Source: Psococerastis gibbosa
Taxonomy: Eukaryota; Arthropoda; Insecta; Psocodea; Psocidae
Length of the DNA stretch: 64,000 nt
NCBI GenBank assembly: GCA_963971405.1
Contig: OZ020491.1
Coordinates: 2,672,910-2,736,909 of the forward strand
Direction of reading: 5' to 3'
A program made the translations under genes and the position numbers. The notes beneath the pieces are model-generated. The model ran no database searches and was not told the DNA's origin. It saw only the letters and a list, made by a program, of their open reading frames with translations. Below, in pieces: positions 32,455-45,334 of this stretch. Every line of letters begins with the position of its first letter. The first letter of the stretch is position 1.

Positions 32455-33840
32455 ACGTATATACCTATATAACTTTACGGTATCATCTAAGTATAATGGA
32501 AATGTATATAGGCCTATAAGTAACATTATTTATTCTGCCTCAACGTAAGTTATCGCGTGGTTCACTCCTATGGGGGGATGAAGCCTAGGGAAGGCTATGG
32601 GGGCTGAGATCCTACAATGTAAACAAAAAATAACAAAGAGTTTTAGAAAAACTTGTTGTAACAACACGAAATAGTAAAACCCAAACAATCGTTAAGAAAT
32701 TAACCTTGTCTAAGAAACCCACTTGTGTTAGTATAAAACCCTGAGCGCTTTCGGCAAGAACTGCCATCTACAGAGGGAAACCCACTAGCACAGTTACACC
32801 TTATCTGCGATTTGATACTTGCTCAACTCGAGGAGAAGATGCAAATTATTTGGGTTTTACTAATTCGGGTTGTTATAACAAGTTTTTCTACAAGTCTAAG
32901 TTTTTGTTATTTTTTGTTTATTAAAATGAAATACCACGAAGTCACGAGTAATCTAATTATTTATGTCCTACAGTGTGTAGTGAAATGTCACATGCCTGGA
33001 AAGTTCAAATCTATCGAGTGTAAAGTCAAAAAATTTGCCCCCAAAAATATGCAACCACACCCTCCCCTCCCCCTGTGAAGGAAATGTGAAAGTTTCCTCT
33101 ATTTTGGTGTAGAATCATTGGGGCCAATAAACCGGAACACTTTTCCAAAACTGTATTGTTCATGATAATTGCCTCACACGACAATTAATGTAAAAAATAA
33201 AGTCAATTTTCTTTCTTTCTTTCTTTCCCACGGTAGTATACGGTGCTAATTCAGTAGTAATTCAATTGCAATTCGCCCGCCCTCAAGTACAGCGAAAAAA
33301 ACGCCGACCAACCCAATACGGAGCTCATTTCAAAAAATAAAAAATAAATTGATGGGATATGCTTGCGTTATCAAACACAATGGTCCAAGTCAAACAAAAA
33401 AATTACTGATTATCACATTCAAAGGCTTGTGCCTGTTTTCCATTGAGATACAAAGTCATTCGTCTGTGTTATCGGGTTTGACTCCTTAGAACAATAAGGC
33501 TCTATCTGTTATCATTTCATTCCATTCTATTGACTACTTTTTTTTTGTCAGAGATGGGAATTTATACGAGTCATCAGTTTAATATCGTTCCTTGGAAAAA
33601 TTTAGTTTCCACCTACACTCCCTGCTGTTTTTCGCTCACTCTCTCCCTCTCTCATTTTTCAGCTTTGTTTGATGGAGATTTTTTCTCGTTTTTTTGGAAG
33701 GATTTTTGCTTCCTTTTTCTACTAACATTAATTGCTACCTTTTGGAATGATATAGATTGGAGCACTATATAGTAGTTCACATTAATTTTGAAATGCTATA
33801 TATGTATGATATGCATTCTTATTCCTCTCCTATTTATACG
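32455..33840. other. No recognisable gene
   Basis: Contains a TTTC tract (33210-33227) and AT-rich unique sequence. The frames at 32812-33078 and 33530-33772 are hydrophobic or low complexity without motifs. Confidence 0.35.
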
Positions 33841-33844
33841 AAAG

Positions 33845-34075
33845 TATACCAGGCCTACTTTTAGTGGCCCTTAGGTCCCTTGTTCAATGCCAAAGACCCC
33901 ATGGATTTCGGACATTATTTGTATTGCCATTGCCAATCAGGTATAATATGTCCTCGTTGTTAACCTACACTGGCTACAAGCGATAATACACAAGCTGAGA
34001 CAAGCTTACCATTGACGCATTGAAACAGGCGAAAGCATGACTTAACCGAGTAACCTACAGATACGAGTCATCCAT
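33845..34075 (+). repeat. R2 repeat, copy 4
   Basis: CCAGGCCTACTTTTAGTGGC, ATGGATTTCGGACATTATTT, ACCTACACTGGCTACAAGCG and AAGCATGACTTAACCGAGTA. It lies directly before copy 5 in the same orientation. Confidence 0.7.
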
Positions 34076-34084
34076 CGGCGTATG

Positions 34085-34590
34085 GACCCAGGCCTACTTG
34101 TAGTGGCCAGTGGCGGCGCTAGAAATTTTAAGGCGGGGGGCCATGGGGGGCATGACTTCTATCTGGGGGGGCCAATGAAGAAACAAAACATTTTTCATTG
34201 AGAGTAGGTATAATGAAAGTAAGTAAAATGTAACCAGTTTTAATTCTGACGTTTTTGAATTATAAAAGTTCCGCTAGATATAACATGTAAAATATCTCAT
34301 AAGTGGGGGGGCAGGGGGGCCAGAGAAACTTTCGGGGGGCCAGCCCCCCCCCCCGGGCACCCCCGTAGCGCCGCCACTGTTAGTGGCTCATAGGTCCCTT
34401 TTCCAATGCCAACGACCCCATGGATTTCGGAAATTGCTTATATTGTTTCCGTATGCATTTTTGGCCATTGACTGGTATACGTTCTTGACGTCAACCTACA
34501 CCGGCTACAAGTGAAAATATACAAGCTGTGACAAGCTTACAATGAAACGGGTGAAAGCATGACTTAACCAAGTACGGGTACGAGTCATGA
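34085..34590 (+). repeat. R2 repeat, copy 5, split by a hAT MITE
   Basis: CCCAGGCCTACTTGTAGTGG, then the element at 34108-34379, then TTAGTGGCTCATAGGTCCCT through AAGCATGACTTAACCAAGTA. R2 copies 4 and 5 are head-to-tail neighbours. Confidence 0.75.
34108..34379. mobile_element. hAT-like MITE with 14-bp perfect TIRs
   Basis: CAGTGGCGGCGCTA and its inverse TAGCGCCGCCACTG bound 272 bp. Flanks are GTAGTGGC and TTAGTGGC (7 of 8). Near both ends it has runs of G or C (GGGGGGCCATGGGGGGC; a 12-base C run). It sits within R2 copy 5, so it is younger than that R2. Confidence 0.88.
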
Positions 34591-34594
34591 GAGT

Positions 34595-34680
34595 CACAAG
34601 AGTGAAATAGGTTTGAACTCCTACTGCATATTATGCTATTTTATTCCTTTCCTATTTATACGTAGTATAAGGAATGCATT
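34595..34680 (-). repeat. Degenerate R1 terminal hairpin
   Basis: TATTTATACGTAGTATAAGG (34652-34671) is the R1 3'-end hairpin in inverse orientation, without the rest of the element. Confidence 0.4.
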
Positions 34681-34682
34681 GC

Positions 34683-34901
34683 CAGGGGGGGGGGGGCTTA
34701 TTGGGGTGCAGCCCCCCTACCCGAAATGAAAAAAGAAGAGTTAAATAATGCTAGTACTATGAAGAAATCTTCCTCTGTATATCCCGAACTATACTTCTGT
34801 TAAAATTCATAAAACCCCACTATATCGGGCCCATTTTCAAACATTTTCCCCCTCAAGACCCCAAGTTTGCGCTCCTGTTGAAAATCCTGTATCCGCCTCT
34901 G
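34683..34901. mobile_element. hAT-like MITE, degenerate
   Basis: It starts CAGGGGGGGGGG, and its right end inverted is CAGAGGCGGATACAGG. ATAAAACCCCACTATATCGG and CATTTTCCCCCTCAAGACC relate it to the elements at 32161 and 16407. No target duplication is visible. Confidence 0.45.
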
Positions 34902-35154
34902 CTGACTAGATAGTCTGTTGGTGGATACAATTACCTGACTCAGTAGACAGTGAAGGAGCCAATAGGATAGCATCTTAACCTCACTCAACCAGTCAATCAA
35001 ACCGTTATTCAATTTACAGTACCATATGCTGACTCAGCTATGCAGCTATGTAAGGCTCTTTGATGAGCGTTCCAGTATACAGAATTACCCCCGCTCCGTA
35101 AGCTGTTTATTGTAAGTCCATATTGCATAGAGAGGTTTCTGCCTACAGAATTCA

Positions 35155-35960
35155 AAGAACCCGTCCGGTGTTTACTCGAACATGCTTTCCAATTTATCAA
35201 CATTAGTAGATAGAGAATATGAGTAATGTCATGGTAAATAATTTTCCAGTGGTTAAATTTCCGATATCTCGGGGGGAGGGGGGGGGGTTGTCCACCTGAC
35301 GTCACTGGAAGTGAGGTAAATTCTAGATGCGTCAGACAAACACATTAATTACCACACAGCAATAATAGCTGGGCACGCAATGCATTTGAGCGCGTATTCT
35401 CTATACTTTTTTCAAAAAATAATTTTTTGTGCAAAACCAATTATTTTTTTGGGAAAGCAACCTATCCGGTTTCGTTACTCAATTGAACACCTAAAACATG
35501 CCTGAAGGTAGAAATCATCGATAGAAAGGTTTCGCAGAAAAATTATTTTTTAGTCATTTTTCATTAAAATGTAGTTATTTTTATTTTTTTACCCCCAGAA
35601 GCAAACTATCAATGGGCAAGCGACCCCCCGCATTTTGTCAACATTAATAACGACTACAATATATGAGAATTTAAAGGAAATCGTTGGAGCCGTTTTTGAT
35701 AAATAATTTTTTTTGACGTTTTTTGGGAATAAAACCCCTCATAATTGAGTTAGCCCCAAATAAGCAAAATGGTCCCGAGGTATGATTTTTGTGAACCTAA
35801 ATCGATGAACAGACAGACCGACAGACAGACAGATATTTCGTAAAACCCACTTTTTTGGGGTTCCTGGGACCTCAAAACGTGTAAATCCGTTGAAATCTCG
35901 GAATCGAAAATTTCGACCATCTCAAAGCTTTCCTTATACTACGCATAAATTGGAAAGCAA
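35155..35960 (+). mobile_element. R1 element, copy D
   Basis: Nearly full length, 806 bp. It starts AAAGAACCCGTCCGGTGTTT (the first hairpin is damaged) and ends ACGCATAAATTGGAAAGCAA. It lacks the TCATCAAAATCGAC block before ACAGACAGACCGACAG. Confidence 0.85.
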
Positions 35961-36239
35961 TAATTGGGGGTGGGTGAATTATTGTAAGATTAGTTATGGT
36001 TAGCGGTAGAAGATCGTCCGAGGTGGCGTGGTGTAGTGGAAGCAGCCAAAAGTCCCCGGGCTGGACGTGCCAACCTAAGTCAGTAACTCAGTAAGTCAAG
36101 TATGGCGTAAAGGCGCTAAAAACTCCCGTGAGAGTAAATCCGAGTTTTTTGTACGAAGTTGGTTTTCTCAGGGAATATCGATCATTAATTCATAACTCAA
36201 CGGAGAAGAATAGTCCGGTTCAAAAAAGCGCAACGCATA

Positions 36240-36475
36240 AGGTGTCCCAACACGTCGTAAGAATGTCAAACGACCGCATGCCGAAAAAGATGTACAAAGC
36301 AAGCATGACTGGAAGACGACTGGCCGGACTGGAAGGATGAGTTGGAAACTGACCTTCGCGAGTTGAGAGTCCGTAGATGGTGGAGCGTTGTACAAAACCG
36401 AGATGACTGGAGGAGTGTTGTCGAGCAAGCCAAAGCTCATCAAGGGCTGTAGAGCCAGAAAAAGAAGAACAATAG
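36240..36475 (+). pseudogene. LINE 3'-end fragment, GAA-tail family, copy 3
   Basis: HVVRMSNDRMPKKMYKASMT, then in another frame WKDELETDLRELRVRRWWSV, then VQNRDDWRSVVEQAKAHQGL and a stop at 36448. The 3' end is AGAGCCAGAAAAAGAAGAAC. This is the most complete of four copies and shows the family's tail: an RM block, a basic block, DEL.TDLR, and DDWR. A frame shift lies at the GGCCGGACTGGAAGG block (about 36323). Confidence 0.7.
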
Positions 36476-36552
36476 CGATCATTTGGTCATTCAATTCCTT
36501 CCTCTACCTGCATAGAGGCCTTCCTCAAAGTTAAATGGATACTTTGTTCCCA

Positions 36553-36810
36553 CAATTGAGTTGCCTATTAGCAAAAGCAATCCTCTCAATTTTTTTCAGT
36601 TTTGAGATATTCGCGCCATTTTTTTTATTTTTCAATACTCTATCCGATGAATCATATATTGAGACGCAAAAGCAATTCTAATACTGTTAAAATTAGCTTT
36701 AAAAACTGTAATGTTATACCTCATGGCGTTGCGGCACAGCAGTTTTTTGCGGTTTCTGAAAAATCGACCTGGGTGGAGAGGATTGCTTTTGCTAATAGGC
36801 AACTCAATTG
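36553..36810. repeat. Foldback with perfect 35-bp arms
   Basis: The left arm (36553-36587) begins CAATTGAGTTGCCTATTAGC and the right arm (36776-36810) is its exact inverse, ending GCTAATAGGCAACTCAATTG. The 188-bp interior is unique. No target duplication was found. It may be a MITE or hairpin locus. Confidence 0.75.
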
Positions 36811-37032
36811 TTGTTATGTTCTAGCATACAACGTTATTAGAACACTGAAGATGTCAAATCAAAGACGTTTCAAAACTGTGGCCAAATGTGGCGCCCAAAA
36901 ACTATTCTATTAAAGCTTAGAGGAACAATTCTTTTGTTTAATCTGATTTATGATATCTCATGTTTGGTTCTACGATCGATAGGTACTTCATGAGAAATTC
37001 GTCTTTATGGTAAAAAAAACATCTAGGAGAGG

Positions 37033-37353
37033 CAGAGGCGAAAAGTTTTAGAATGATGGCGGGGGCAAAACTAAGTAGACCTTATGGCGTCATCAGGCAG
37101 GATTTAAGGAAAAATTTAAAATATAAGAGCAAAATAGTAGCGTTTTACGCATTTTAATAGATTTAAAGTATAGCTGTAGATTTTATAAAGCTAAAAAGGA
37201 ATGCTTATGTTCATATTGCTGCAAAGGGGACCATGAAGTATGAACCACACCTTACAATGCTCGAGGCTAGGGGGGGCAAAGCCCCCCCCCCTCCCAAAAA
37301 GGAGCTGGGGGGCAAGTCGGACCGTGCCCCCCCCCCCCAACGTTACGCCCCTG
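37033..37353 (+). mobile_element. hAT-like MITE, second copy of 25546 family
   Basis: TIRs CAGAGGCGAAAAGTTTTAG and (inverted) CAGGGGCGTAACGTT. Flanks AGGAGAGG and AGGGGAGG (7 of 8). It shares GTATGAACCAC, GGGGACCATGAAG and the C/G runs with the 25.5 kb copy, in opposite orientation. Confidence 0.8.
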
Positions 37354-37384
37354 AGGGGAGGGATCACATCAACAACTGCTGCTG

Positions 37385-37515
37385 AGTCTCTGAGATACAA
37401 TATTAGAAATTTACGCAGTCCCACTAAAGATGTCGACCGCCAATGTTGACGAAACGTTTTGAATTACGCTTTTAGCACGACCACATATCATCCCGCATTC
37501 TACTGCTTCGTCACG
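37385..37515 (+). repeat. R5 repeat, copy 3
   Basis: TTACGCAGTCCCACTAAAGA, AATGTTGACGAAACGTTTTG, ATTCTACTGCTTCGTCACG. No TIR end is visible. Confidence 0.6.
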
Positions 37516-37519
37516 TTTG

Positions 37520-38570
37520 CTTCGACTTGATGGGACTTTAAAAAAGAATCAAAAAATTTTTCTTTCTAATTCTTTAATCTATTTTCAGATTGGACATTTA
37601 AAAAACTTATCTTACTCATTTAAATACAATCAAAGGAGTGACTAAAGATAATTTCAGACATCATATCTATTCAGAAATGTGTAAAATATGCTACAAAAAG
37701 TCACCCTTTATGAACCCTAAGCGATTAAAATTAAAGTTAGCGTATAAATTACATTCAGTGGACCACAACGAGCAGGTAAAATTGGCAAAATGTGAGCGTG
37801 TTCAAAAAAAATTCTTTTTTTTTTTACACTCTGTGGGAGGAAGTAATTTCCCGGTTTAAAAAATTAACAAAGCAGCGTTGAAAATATTTAATACGCGTGG
37901 ACGATGTACAACTTTGAAACTTTTCCTTTTTTGGGTTGTCCACTCTATACGAGCGAGCGATAGAAAGGGTTCAGATATTTTTTTTTTTTTGTGTGGGAAA
38001 AAAAAGAAAAACGTGCAGAAAAACTCTGAGGGCATTTTTTAAAAATTGGATGTTTACGAGTATTTCTGGGTGGACGCAATTTCGTTTCAGGTACCGTAAT
38101 GCTTTTTTTAATTGTTTGAGGACGGTGCTGTAGGGCACTTTATTTAAGCTTTATTTAGCACTAATAGTTGTGTAAAGACATTACAAAATTATTTTAAGAG
38201 ACAATAGAACAGTCAGTTCTTCAATAAAATAAAATTTCACCGTAAATACTAAATATAGATTTTTTTTTACTTGACTGGACAATGACATAATAAAGCCGGT
38301 CGTTTTTTTAAATGTATTTTATGGAATTTTTACAAAGATACTAGTGCAGGTATATATTTTAAAAAAAATGTATTTAATGATATTTCAAAGTCAAAAAGGA
38401 GATAATTTTATTTATTTCAGAAAACATCGATCGCAGAGCTATAAAAAATTTCTCATTGCGTAGAAGAAGTGTTCCTGTACATTTGGATATTATGTGGCAC
38501 ACTAACACCGATCGGTTATTTTATACAAATTGATGCTAGTGATATTGTCCATTAAGAAGAACATTCCTTC
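37520..38570. other. No recognisable gene
   Basis: AT-rich with long T runs. Frames of 65-73 codons lack motifs. Confidence 0.3.
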
Positions 38571-38575
38571 TAAAC

Positions 38576-39700
<1,125 letters not shown>

Positions 39701-39704
39701 TGGT

Positions 39705-39895
39705 TCGCAATCCGCTATAATCAGGAGGTCCACCCTGTTAGTCAAGTCCCCTTCTCCCTGAGGTAAAGGAGTCTACCTTTAGGTTGCCTCAAGTAAAGAT
39801 AAAGACTCATGCCCCCGCTCTCTCCGCCAGGCCGAGGCCGACAGGGTTGCTTAAAATGCAGTAATGCTGAAATATAAATAAGCAAACAAACAAAT
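39705..39895 (+). repeat. R4 5S-like SINE, copy 3 (3' half)
   Basis: TATAATCAGGAGGTCCACCC, CAAGTCCCCTTCTCCCTGAG, GACAGGGTTGCTTAAAATGC, with an (CAAA) tail at 39887-39899. The 5S-like head is missing. Confidence 0.65.
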
Positions 39896-40224
39896 ATTTC
39901 ATCATTGATAGTCCCAGATGAACATTTTGAAATTTATGGGCGTAAAATCGCAGGTTTTATTTAAGGTATATGCATCCTTTACTACCACTGCGTGCTGGCA
40001 ACACTTTCAAGAAAGGAAACCAGACCATATCAATGGTTAATACAGCCCTTTCTTAAAACTTTCAATAAAAATAATAATGATATGTCTTTACTGTAAGTAA
40101 CTGCAAATCAATATTTAGAAATGCGAAATAAAATAAAATTGTTACTTAGGTTTACGTTAGGTCTATTTCATTATTATACTAGTTTAAAGGCAAGTGATCT
40201 AAAAATTTGGACGGGAGAGGAAGG

Positions 40225-40560
40225 GCTATGGCCAGTTTTTTTTTTTTTGGGGGGGGGGGGTTCAATTTTCATAAAATTAGCCCGCTTACTATAGGTTTTC
40301 GAATGGGGTGGTGTTTCATTTGGCGCCCCCCCCCCCCGGCGGGGGATTGTTTTTAAAAGATAAGATAGACCTGAAATAGTTTGTTGGCAAAAAAATTGAT
40401 GTTGCAGACGATAACTTGATTAACAAAACTGGAAAAGGGGGGACCGGGGTCTCCCTGGCGATTTTTTTTTAGATTTATATCTAAAAATTGTGTTATTTTG
40501 CTAAATTTTGGGGGGTCCGGACCCCGCTGACCCCCCCCCCCCCCCTTGGCTACGCCACTG
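40225..40560. other. Poly(G)/poly(C) cluster with one hAT-like end
   Basis: G run at 40250-40260, C runs at 40326-40337 and 40530-40546, and the inverted hAT-like end CAGTGGCGTAGCCAAGGGG at about 40541-40559. No matching left end, so it is at best a broken MITE. Confidence 0.35.
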
Positions 40561-40579
40561 ACTATGGCCTTGTTGTAAA

Positions 40580-41295
40580 TGAAAGCCCATTTTTTCGGGG
40601 TCAAATGGGGAAGAAGATAAATCTGTGCAATCCACTCTAAGAAGCTCATTAATTAGACAAGCGACTGTGCCCATGACCCCAAAAAACAAGAAGAAATAGC
40701 CGAAAGACCGTGCTTTAAATAAAAAATTTAAGGGAACATCGGGAATGGCTCGTATATTTGAGGTCTATGCAAACCTGCCCTGGATTCTTCTAATTTTTTT
40801 CTTTCCCCTGGATATCTGCATGGGCTGCCTTGGCAAGTCAGCGCGGAATTTTAAATCTTGAAGAAAGAGCGGGAAGACGTGCCACGACTGCTAGATCAGC
40901 GATCGACCGAGCGTTAGCTTAAACATGGCTGCTAGTCCTTCCCCTTATTATACTAAGCAGTTCGCGGAGGGAATAAGCGCGAATTTCAGACTTTTACGTT
41001 GAAGGAAGTCAAAGTTTTTTGGCAGTGTAAGTGACATTTTGGTTTAGAGTGACGCAATTTCTGACAAAGGCTAACAGTGAAGACGTCTCAGACCGCCGGC
41101 TTTGCATAAATCATTTAAATTTAGGAATGGAACAACACCAATATTGTATGGTACCCCTAGGAAGTTTCTTAATAGAAAGCGGGTCGTTTTGCATTGGCCA
41201 TCCCTGGTTTTTACCCATATACTCGTGTGTTGGTTTATATTTTTTATTTAATTTGATACTGTCTTAAGAGTGTACCGTACGTCCCCGTCCCGTAT
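40580..41295. other. Nothing recognised
   Basis: A 78-codon frame (41031-41267) has hydrophobic stretches but no motif. Confidence 0.3.
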
Positions 41296-41301
41296 TCTTC
41301 A

Positions 41302-41483
41302 TTTAAGTTGTAGAAGAGTACTTTATGCATGATATCATAGGGTATTATTAATTTTTGGTTTTGTAGTTTTTTCATGTATCGGTTATACGCAAAAGTTCAG
41401 CCCTCAATCACTTTTAAGAAAAAATTACGGTACCAAAAATTTAAAATACCCTATTATATGATGATAGTCTTCTACAACTTAAA
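41302..41483. repeat. Inverted repeat element
   Basis: TTTAAGTTGTAGAAGA (41302) and TCTTCTACAACTTAAA (ending 41483) are exact inverses. The arms continue imperfectly through ATATCATAGGGTATTATTAA and TTTAAAATACCCTATTATAT. The element is 182 bp. Confidence 0.7.
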
Positions 41484-41694
41484 GGAGCCTAATATTTGAA
41501 ATTTGGCTTTGTTAACTAAGTAAAAAAAAATATGACTGTAAGTCTTTGTTTGTCGGTATTAATTCATTAAGATGTGTTTTTAAAGATTTTCTAAATACGT
41601 TCAATTGTTGAATAGTTTTTACGTATCTTGGCAGTCTGTTGCAGTGTGTTAGTCCTACCTAATTGGCCTGCCTTTGTATACTGCTTCATCGATT

Positions 41695-41935
41695 CGTATC
41701 TGTACTTGGTTAAGTCATGCTTTCACCTGTTACACTGCGCCAATAGTAAGCATGTCACAGCTTGTCCATTATCACTTGCGGCCGGTGTAGGTTGACATCG
41801 AGAACATATAACAGTTTGCCAATGGCTCAAAAAACGGAAAGAATATAAACAATTTCCACGGGGTCGTTGGCATTGGACAATAAGTAGGCCAATAAGTTAA
41901 TAAAAACGTCCTTCAAGACATTATTTTTATATCCT
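41695..41935 (-). repeat. R2 repeat, copy 6
   Basis: CTGTACTTGGTTAAGTCATG, CGGCCGGTGTAGGTTGACAT, ACGGGGTCGTTGGCATTGGA, GTCCTTCAAGACATTATTTT, collinear with the 20.5 kb copy. Confidence 0.65.
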
Positions 41936-41978
41936 AGTGCTTCTTCCCTGCCACTTTAAACTTTGCAATGGCTTCGTT

Positions 41979-42703
41979 AAAGAACCGGTCCGAGTTTACT
42001 CGAACATGCTTTCCAATTTTTCTATTAGTAGAGAGAGAAAATGATTAATTTCATGGTAAATAATTTTCCTATGGTTAAATTTCTGATATCACGGGGGGGG
42101 GGGGGGGAGGAGGGGTTTGTTCACCTGACGTCACTGGAGGTGACGTAAATTCTAGATAGGACAGACCATTAACACATTACCACACAGCAATAATGGCAGG
42201 GCACGCAATGCCTTAGAGCGTGAATTTGCTTTCTTTTTTCAAAAACATTTTTTTTTTGCACAAAACCAAATAGTTATAGAAATATAGAGAAATAGAAAGA
42301 AAACTGTCCGGTTTCGTTAATTAATTTAACACCTAAAACATGCCTGAAGGTAGAAATCATCGATAGAAAGGTTTCGCGGAAAAATTATTTAATTAAATAA
42401 AATTAAGTTTTTTGAGAATAAAACCCCCCAAATTGAGTTAGCCCAAAATAAAAAAATGGTCCCGAGGTATGATTTTTGTGAACCTTGATGTCATATTCAC
42501 CCAAATCCACCGAGCAGTTTGCCCGGAAATCAATGAACAGACAGACAGACAGACAGACAGACAGAGCGACAGACAGACATTTCGTAAAAACTACTTTTTT
42601 GGGTTCCTGGGACCTCAAAACGTGTAAATCCGTTGAAATCTCGGAATCGAAAATTTCGACCGTCACAAAGCTTTCCTTATACTAAGTATAAATTGGAAAG
42701 CAA
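41979..42703 (+). mobile_element. R1 element, copy F, internally deleted
   Basis: Both ends are typical, but about 125 bp between ATCGATAGAAAGGTTTCGCG and TTTTTTGAGAATAAAACC is missing. It has an expanded ACAG tract (42537-42562). Confidence 0.85.
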
Positions 42704-42705
42704 AA

Positions 42706-43315
42706 AGAAAATCTGTCAAAATATTCATAACGAAATAATCTAAGACACACCGCAACAAGAAATCTAATGGGAAATAAAAATAGCAAAGAAGCAAAGAAGA
42801 AAACAAACTACCCACTTCGTTGTATAGCTCTCTATCTCAACTTTAAAGAAAAATATTTACTCAAACCGAATATAGTACAAAATGTAAAAGTCTTGAGCCG
42901 AAGTGGAGCACTCTTAGCGGAAGCTCTAAAAGTCAAAGTTACGGTGGGGAGGGGCAACTGGTGACCCCAGGGCAAAGCAGTACTCGGGAGTAACCATTAC
43001 TTTGCACCTCGTTTCACGGTTTTCTACCCTCTTCAACCCCCCCCCCCTCCCCACCAGGAGAAGCTTACTTAAGGACCCACATACATAATGTACAAGATGG
43101 TGCTTTTGTTTCGGTTAGAAACTCAAGTTGGCGGTTTTATGGCATGAAAAACTGTGTTTCTCGAGTGTTGTCTCTCATTGTTGGAATGTTAGTGTTTCTC
43201 CTGGGGGCATAAAATCGAGTGACGACAGTTTTTAGTGGGGTTGTTATGTTCATTCGGTGAGTTTCTGTGGTTTCAATTCTTCATCCACGATATCAATTCA
43301 TATATGTTCACTGAC
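42706..43315. other. Nothing recognised
   Basis: Spacer between R1 copies F and G; a C run at 43038-43049. Confidence 0.3.
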
Positions 43316-43317
43316 AT

Positions 43318-44170
43318 AAAGAACCGGTCCGAGTTTACTCGAACATGCTTACCAATTTATCAACAATAGTAGATAGAGAAAATGAGTAATTTTATGTTAA
43401 ATAATTTTCCTATGGCTAGATTTCCGATATCTCGGGGGGGGGGGGGGGGGGATTGTCCACCTGACGTCACTGGAGGTGAGATAAATTCTATATAGGTCAG
43501 ACCAACACATTATCACACAGCAATAATGGCAGGACACGCAATGCATTTGAACGCGAATTTTCTATCATTTTTTCAAAAAATAATTTTTTGCTCAAAACCA
43601 AATAGTTTTTTGGGAAAGCAACCTGTCCGGTTCCGTTACTCAATTCAACACCTAAAACATGCCTGAAGGCAGAAATCATGGATAGAAAGGTTTTGCAGAA
43701 AAATTACATTTTAGTCATTTTTCATTAAAATTTAGTTATTTTTATTTTTTTTACCCCCAGAAGCAAACTATCAAGGGGCAAGCGACCCCCCGCATTTTGT
43801 CAATATTAATAGCGACTACTACATACTGTATGTGAATTTAAAAGAAATCGTTGGAGCCGTTTTGGAGAAATAATTTTTTTAGACGTTTTTTTGGAGTTTT
43901 TTTTTGAGAATAAAACCCCTCCAAATTGAGTTGGCCCAAAATAAAAAAAAAGTCCCGAGGTATGATTTATGTAAACCTACATGCCAAATTTCATCAAAAT
44001 CGACTGTGTCGTTTGCCCGGAAATCGATGAACAGACAGACAGACATTTCGTTAAAACCACTTTTTTTATGTTCCTGGTACCTCAAAACGTGTAAATCCGT
44101 TGAAATCTCGGAATCGAAAATTTCGACCATCACAAAGCTTTCCTTATACTACGTATAAATTGGAAAGCAA
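43318..44170 (+). mobile_element. R1 element, copy G
   Basis: Full length, 853 bp, 16-base G run, all standard landmarks and both 14-base inverse blocks. Confidence 0.88.
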
Positions 44171-44213
44171 TGAGCCAGAAATATTTTTTGAGGGTAGGTG
44201 ATTTTTTAAAATA

Positions 44214-44589
44214 GCCAACGGCCTTACCAAGTTGAATCCATATGAGCAGAGCATGTTTCAAGCTGTGGCAAACTTGGTAGTGTGCACAGCGTTGGCAGGG
44301 GAACATGGTGGGACATGATAACGAGCTTAGGCAATCTAAGCGCGTGTCGAGTTCTGGTCACCTCCGAATTAATCGTGTGACTTTAACATGTTCCCCAAGT
44401 GGTTCGGAATCCACTGTAATCAGGAGGTCCACCCTGTCAGTGAACTCCCCTTCTCCCTCTAGGTGAAGGAGAGTCTGCCCATAGTGTGCCTCAAGTTAAT
44501 AAACAGACTCACTCCCCCCGCCAGGCTGACAGGGATGCTTAAAGCAGAAATGCTGAAAGCTGGCGTTGCAAACATCAACAACAACAACA
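44214..44589 (+). mobile_element. R4 5S-like SINE, copy 4, complete
   Basis: Starts GCCAACGGCCTTACCAAGTT (5S-like) and ends in CAACAACAACAACA. The flanks ATTTTTTAAAATA (44201-44213) and ATTTTTAAGATA (from 44589) are a near-match target duplication. The most complete R4 in the window. Confidence 0.75.
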
Positions 44590-44771
44590 TTTTTAAGATA
44601 TATAGGTCAGTACTTGCCACTGAAATATATTGTGTCTGATCACGTACTTCTACATGAATAATCATCTGCAAGAAAGCCTAATTGGCCACAAGCATCGAAC
44701 CGCTGCTTTTCTTAAACCTGAACCTCGCCAAAGATTTAGCTCTCACTAAATAATCTTAGAAATCATGGTTT

Positions 44772-45048
44772 TCTTTTCCAACGCCTGCTTTCCGCATTTC
44801 TGCTTTAAGCAACCCTGTCAGCCTGGCGGGGGGAGTGAGTCTGTTTATTAACTTGAGGCACCCTAAGGGCAGACCCCTTCACCTCGGGGAGAAGGGGAGT
44901 TGACTGACAGGGTGGACCTCCCGATTATAGTGGATTCCGATCCACTTGGGAAACATGGTAAAGTCACACGATTAATTCGGAGGTGACTCAGACTGACTAT
45001 AGTATGGTCTCAGCACGTTATCATGTCTCACCATGTTCCCCTGTCAAC
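44772..45048 (-). repeat. R4 5S-like SINE, copy 5
   Basis: Inverse orientation: GCATTTCTGCTTTAAGCAAC to CATGTTCCCCTGTCAACG. The 5S-like head is lost. With copy 4 it forms a tail-to-tail inverted pair about 180 bp apart. Confidence 0.65.
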
Positions 45049-45334
45049 GTTAAAAATCATGAAAGCCCCAAGATTTTAGATCTACAAGGTATATTCCTCG
45101 ATAGTTGCATATTATATATTTTAAGACCTGGCGTGCGGGAGAAATTCAATGAAATTTGGGACATCCACACCTGTAACAGAGGCATTTCAAAACAACGAAA
45201 GTGTGGGCCGTGGCACGACAGTCTACCTGCACAATATAAAGAGGTTCAGACCTATAGAGTGCAGGGATCATAGTTCGTCATCATTGCTCTATTTGGGACA
45301 TTAAATGGTTAGCAACATACCTGACAGCTAATTT

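Noticed and set aside
33530-33772. Membrane protein frame
   Set aside because: Hydrophobicity follows from T-rich DNA (F/L codons), with no supporting start context or homology.
42537-42562. ACAG tandem array as CRISPR or telomere
   Set aside because: A 4-base microsatellite present at the same place in many R1 copies; no spacers, and not a telomere motif.
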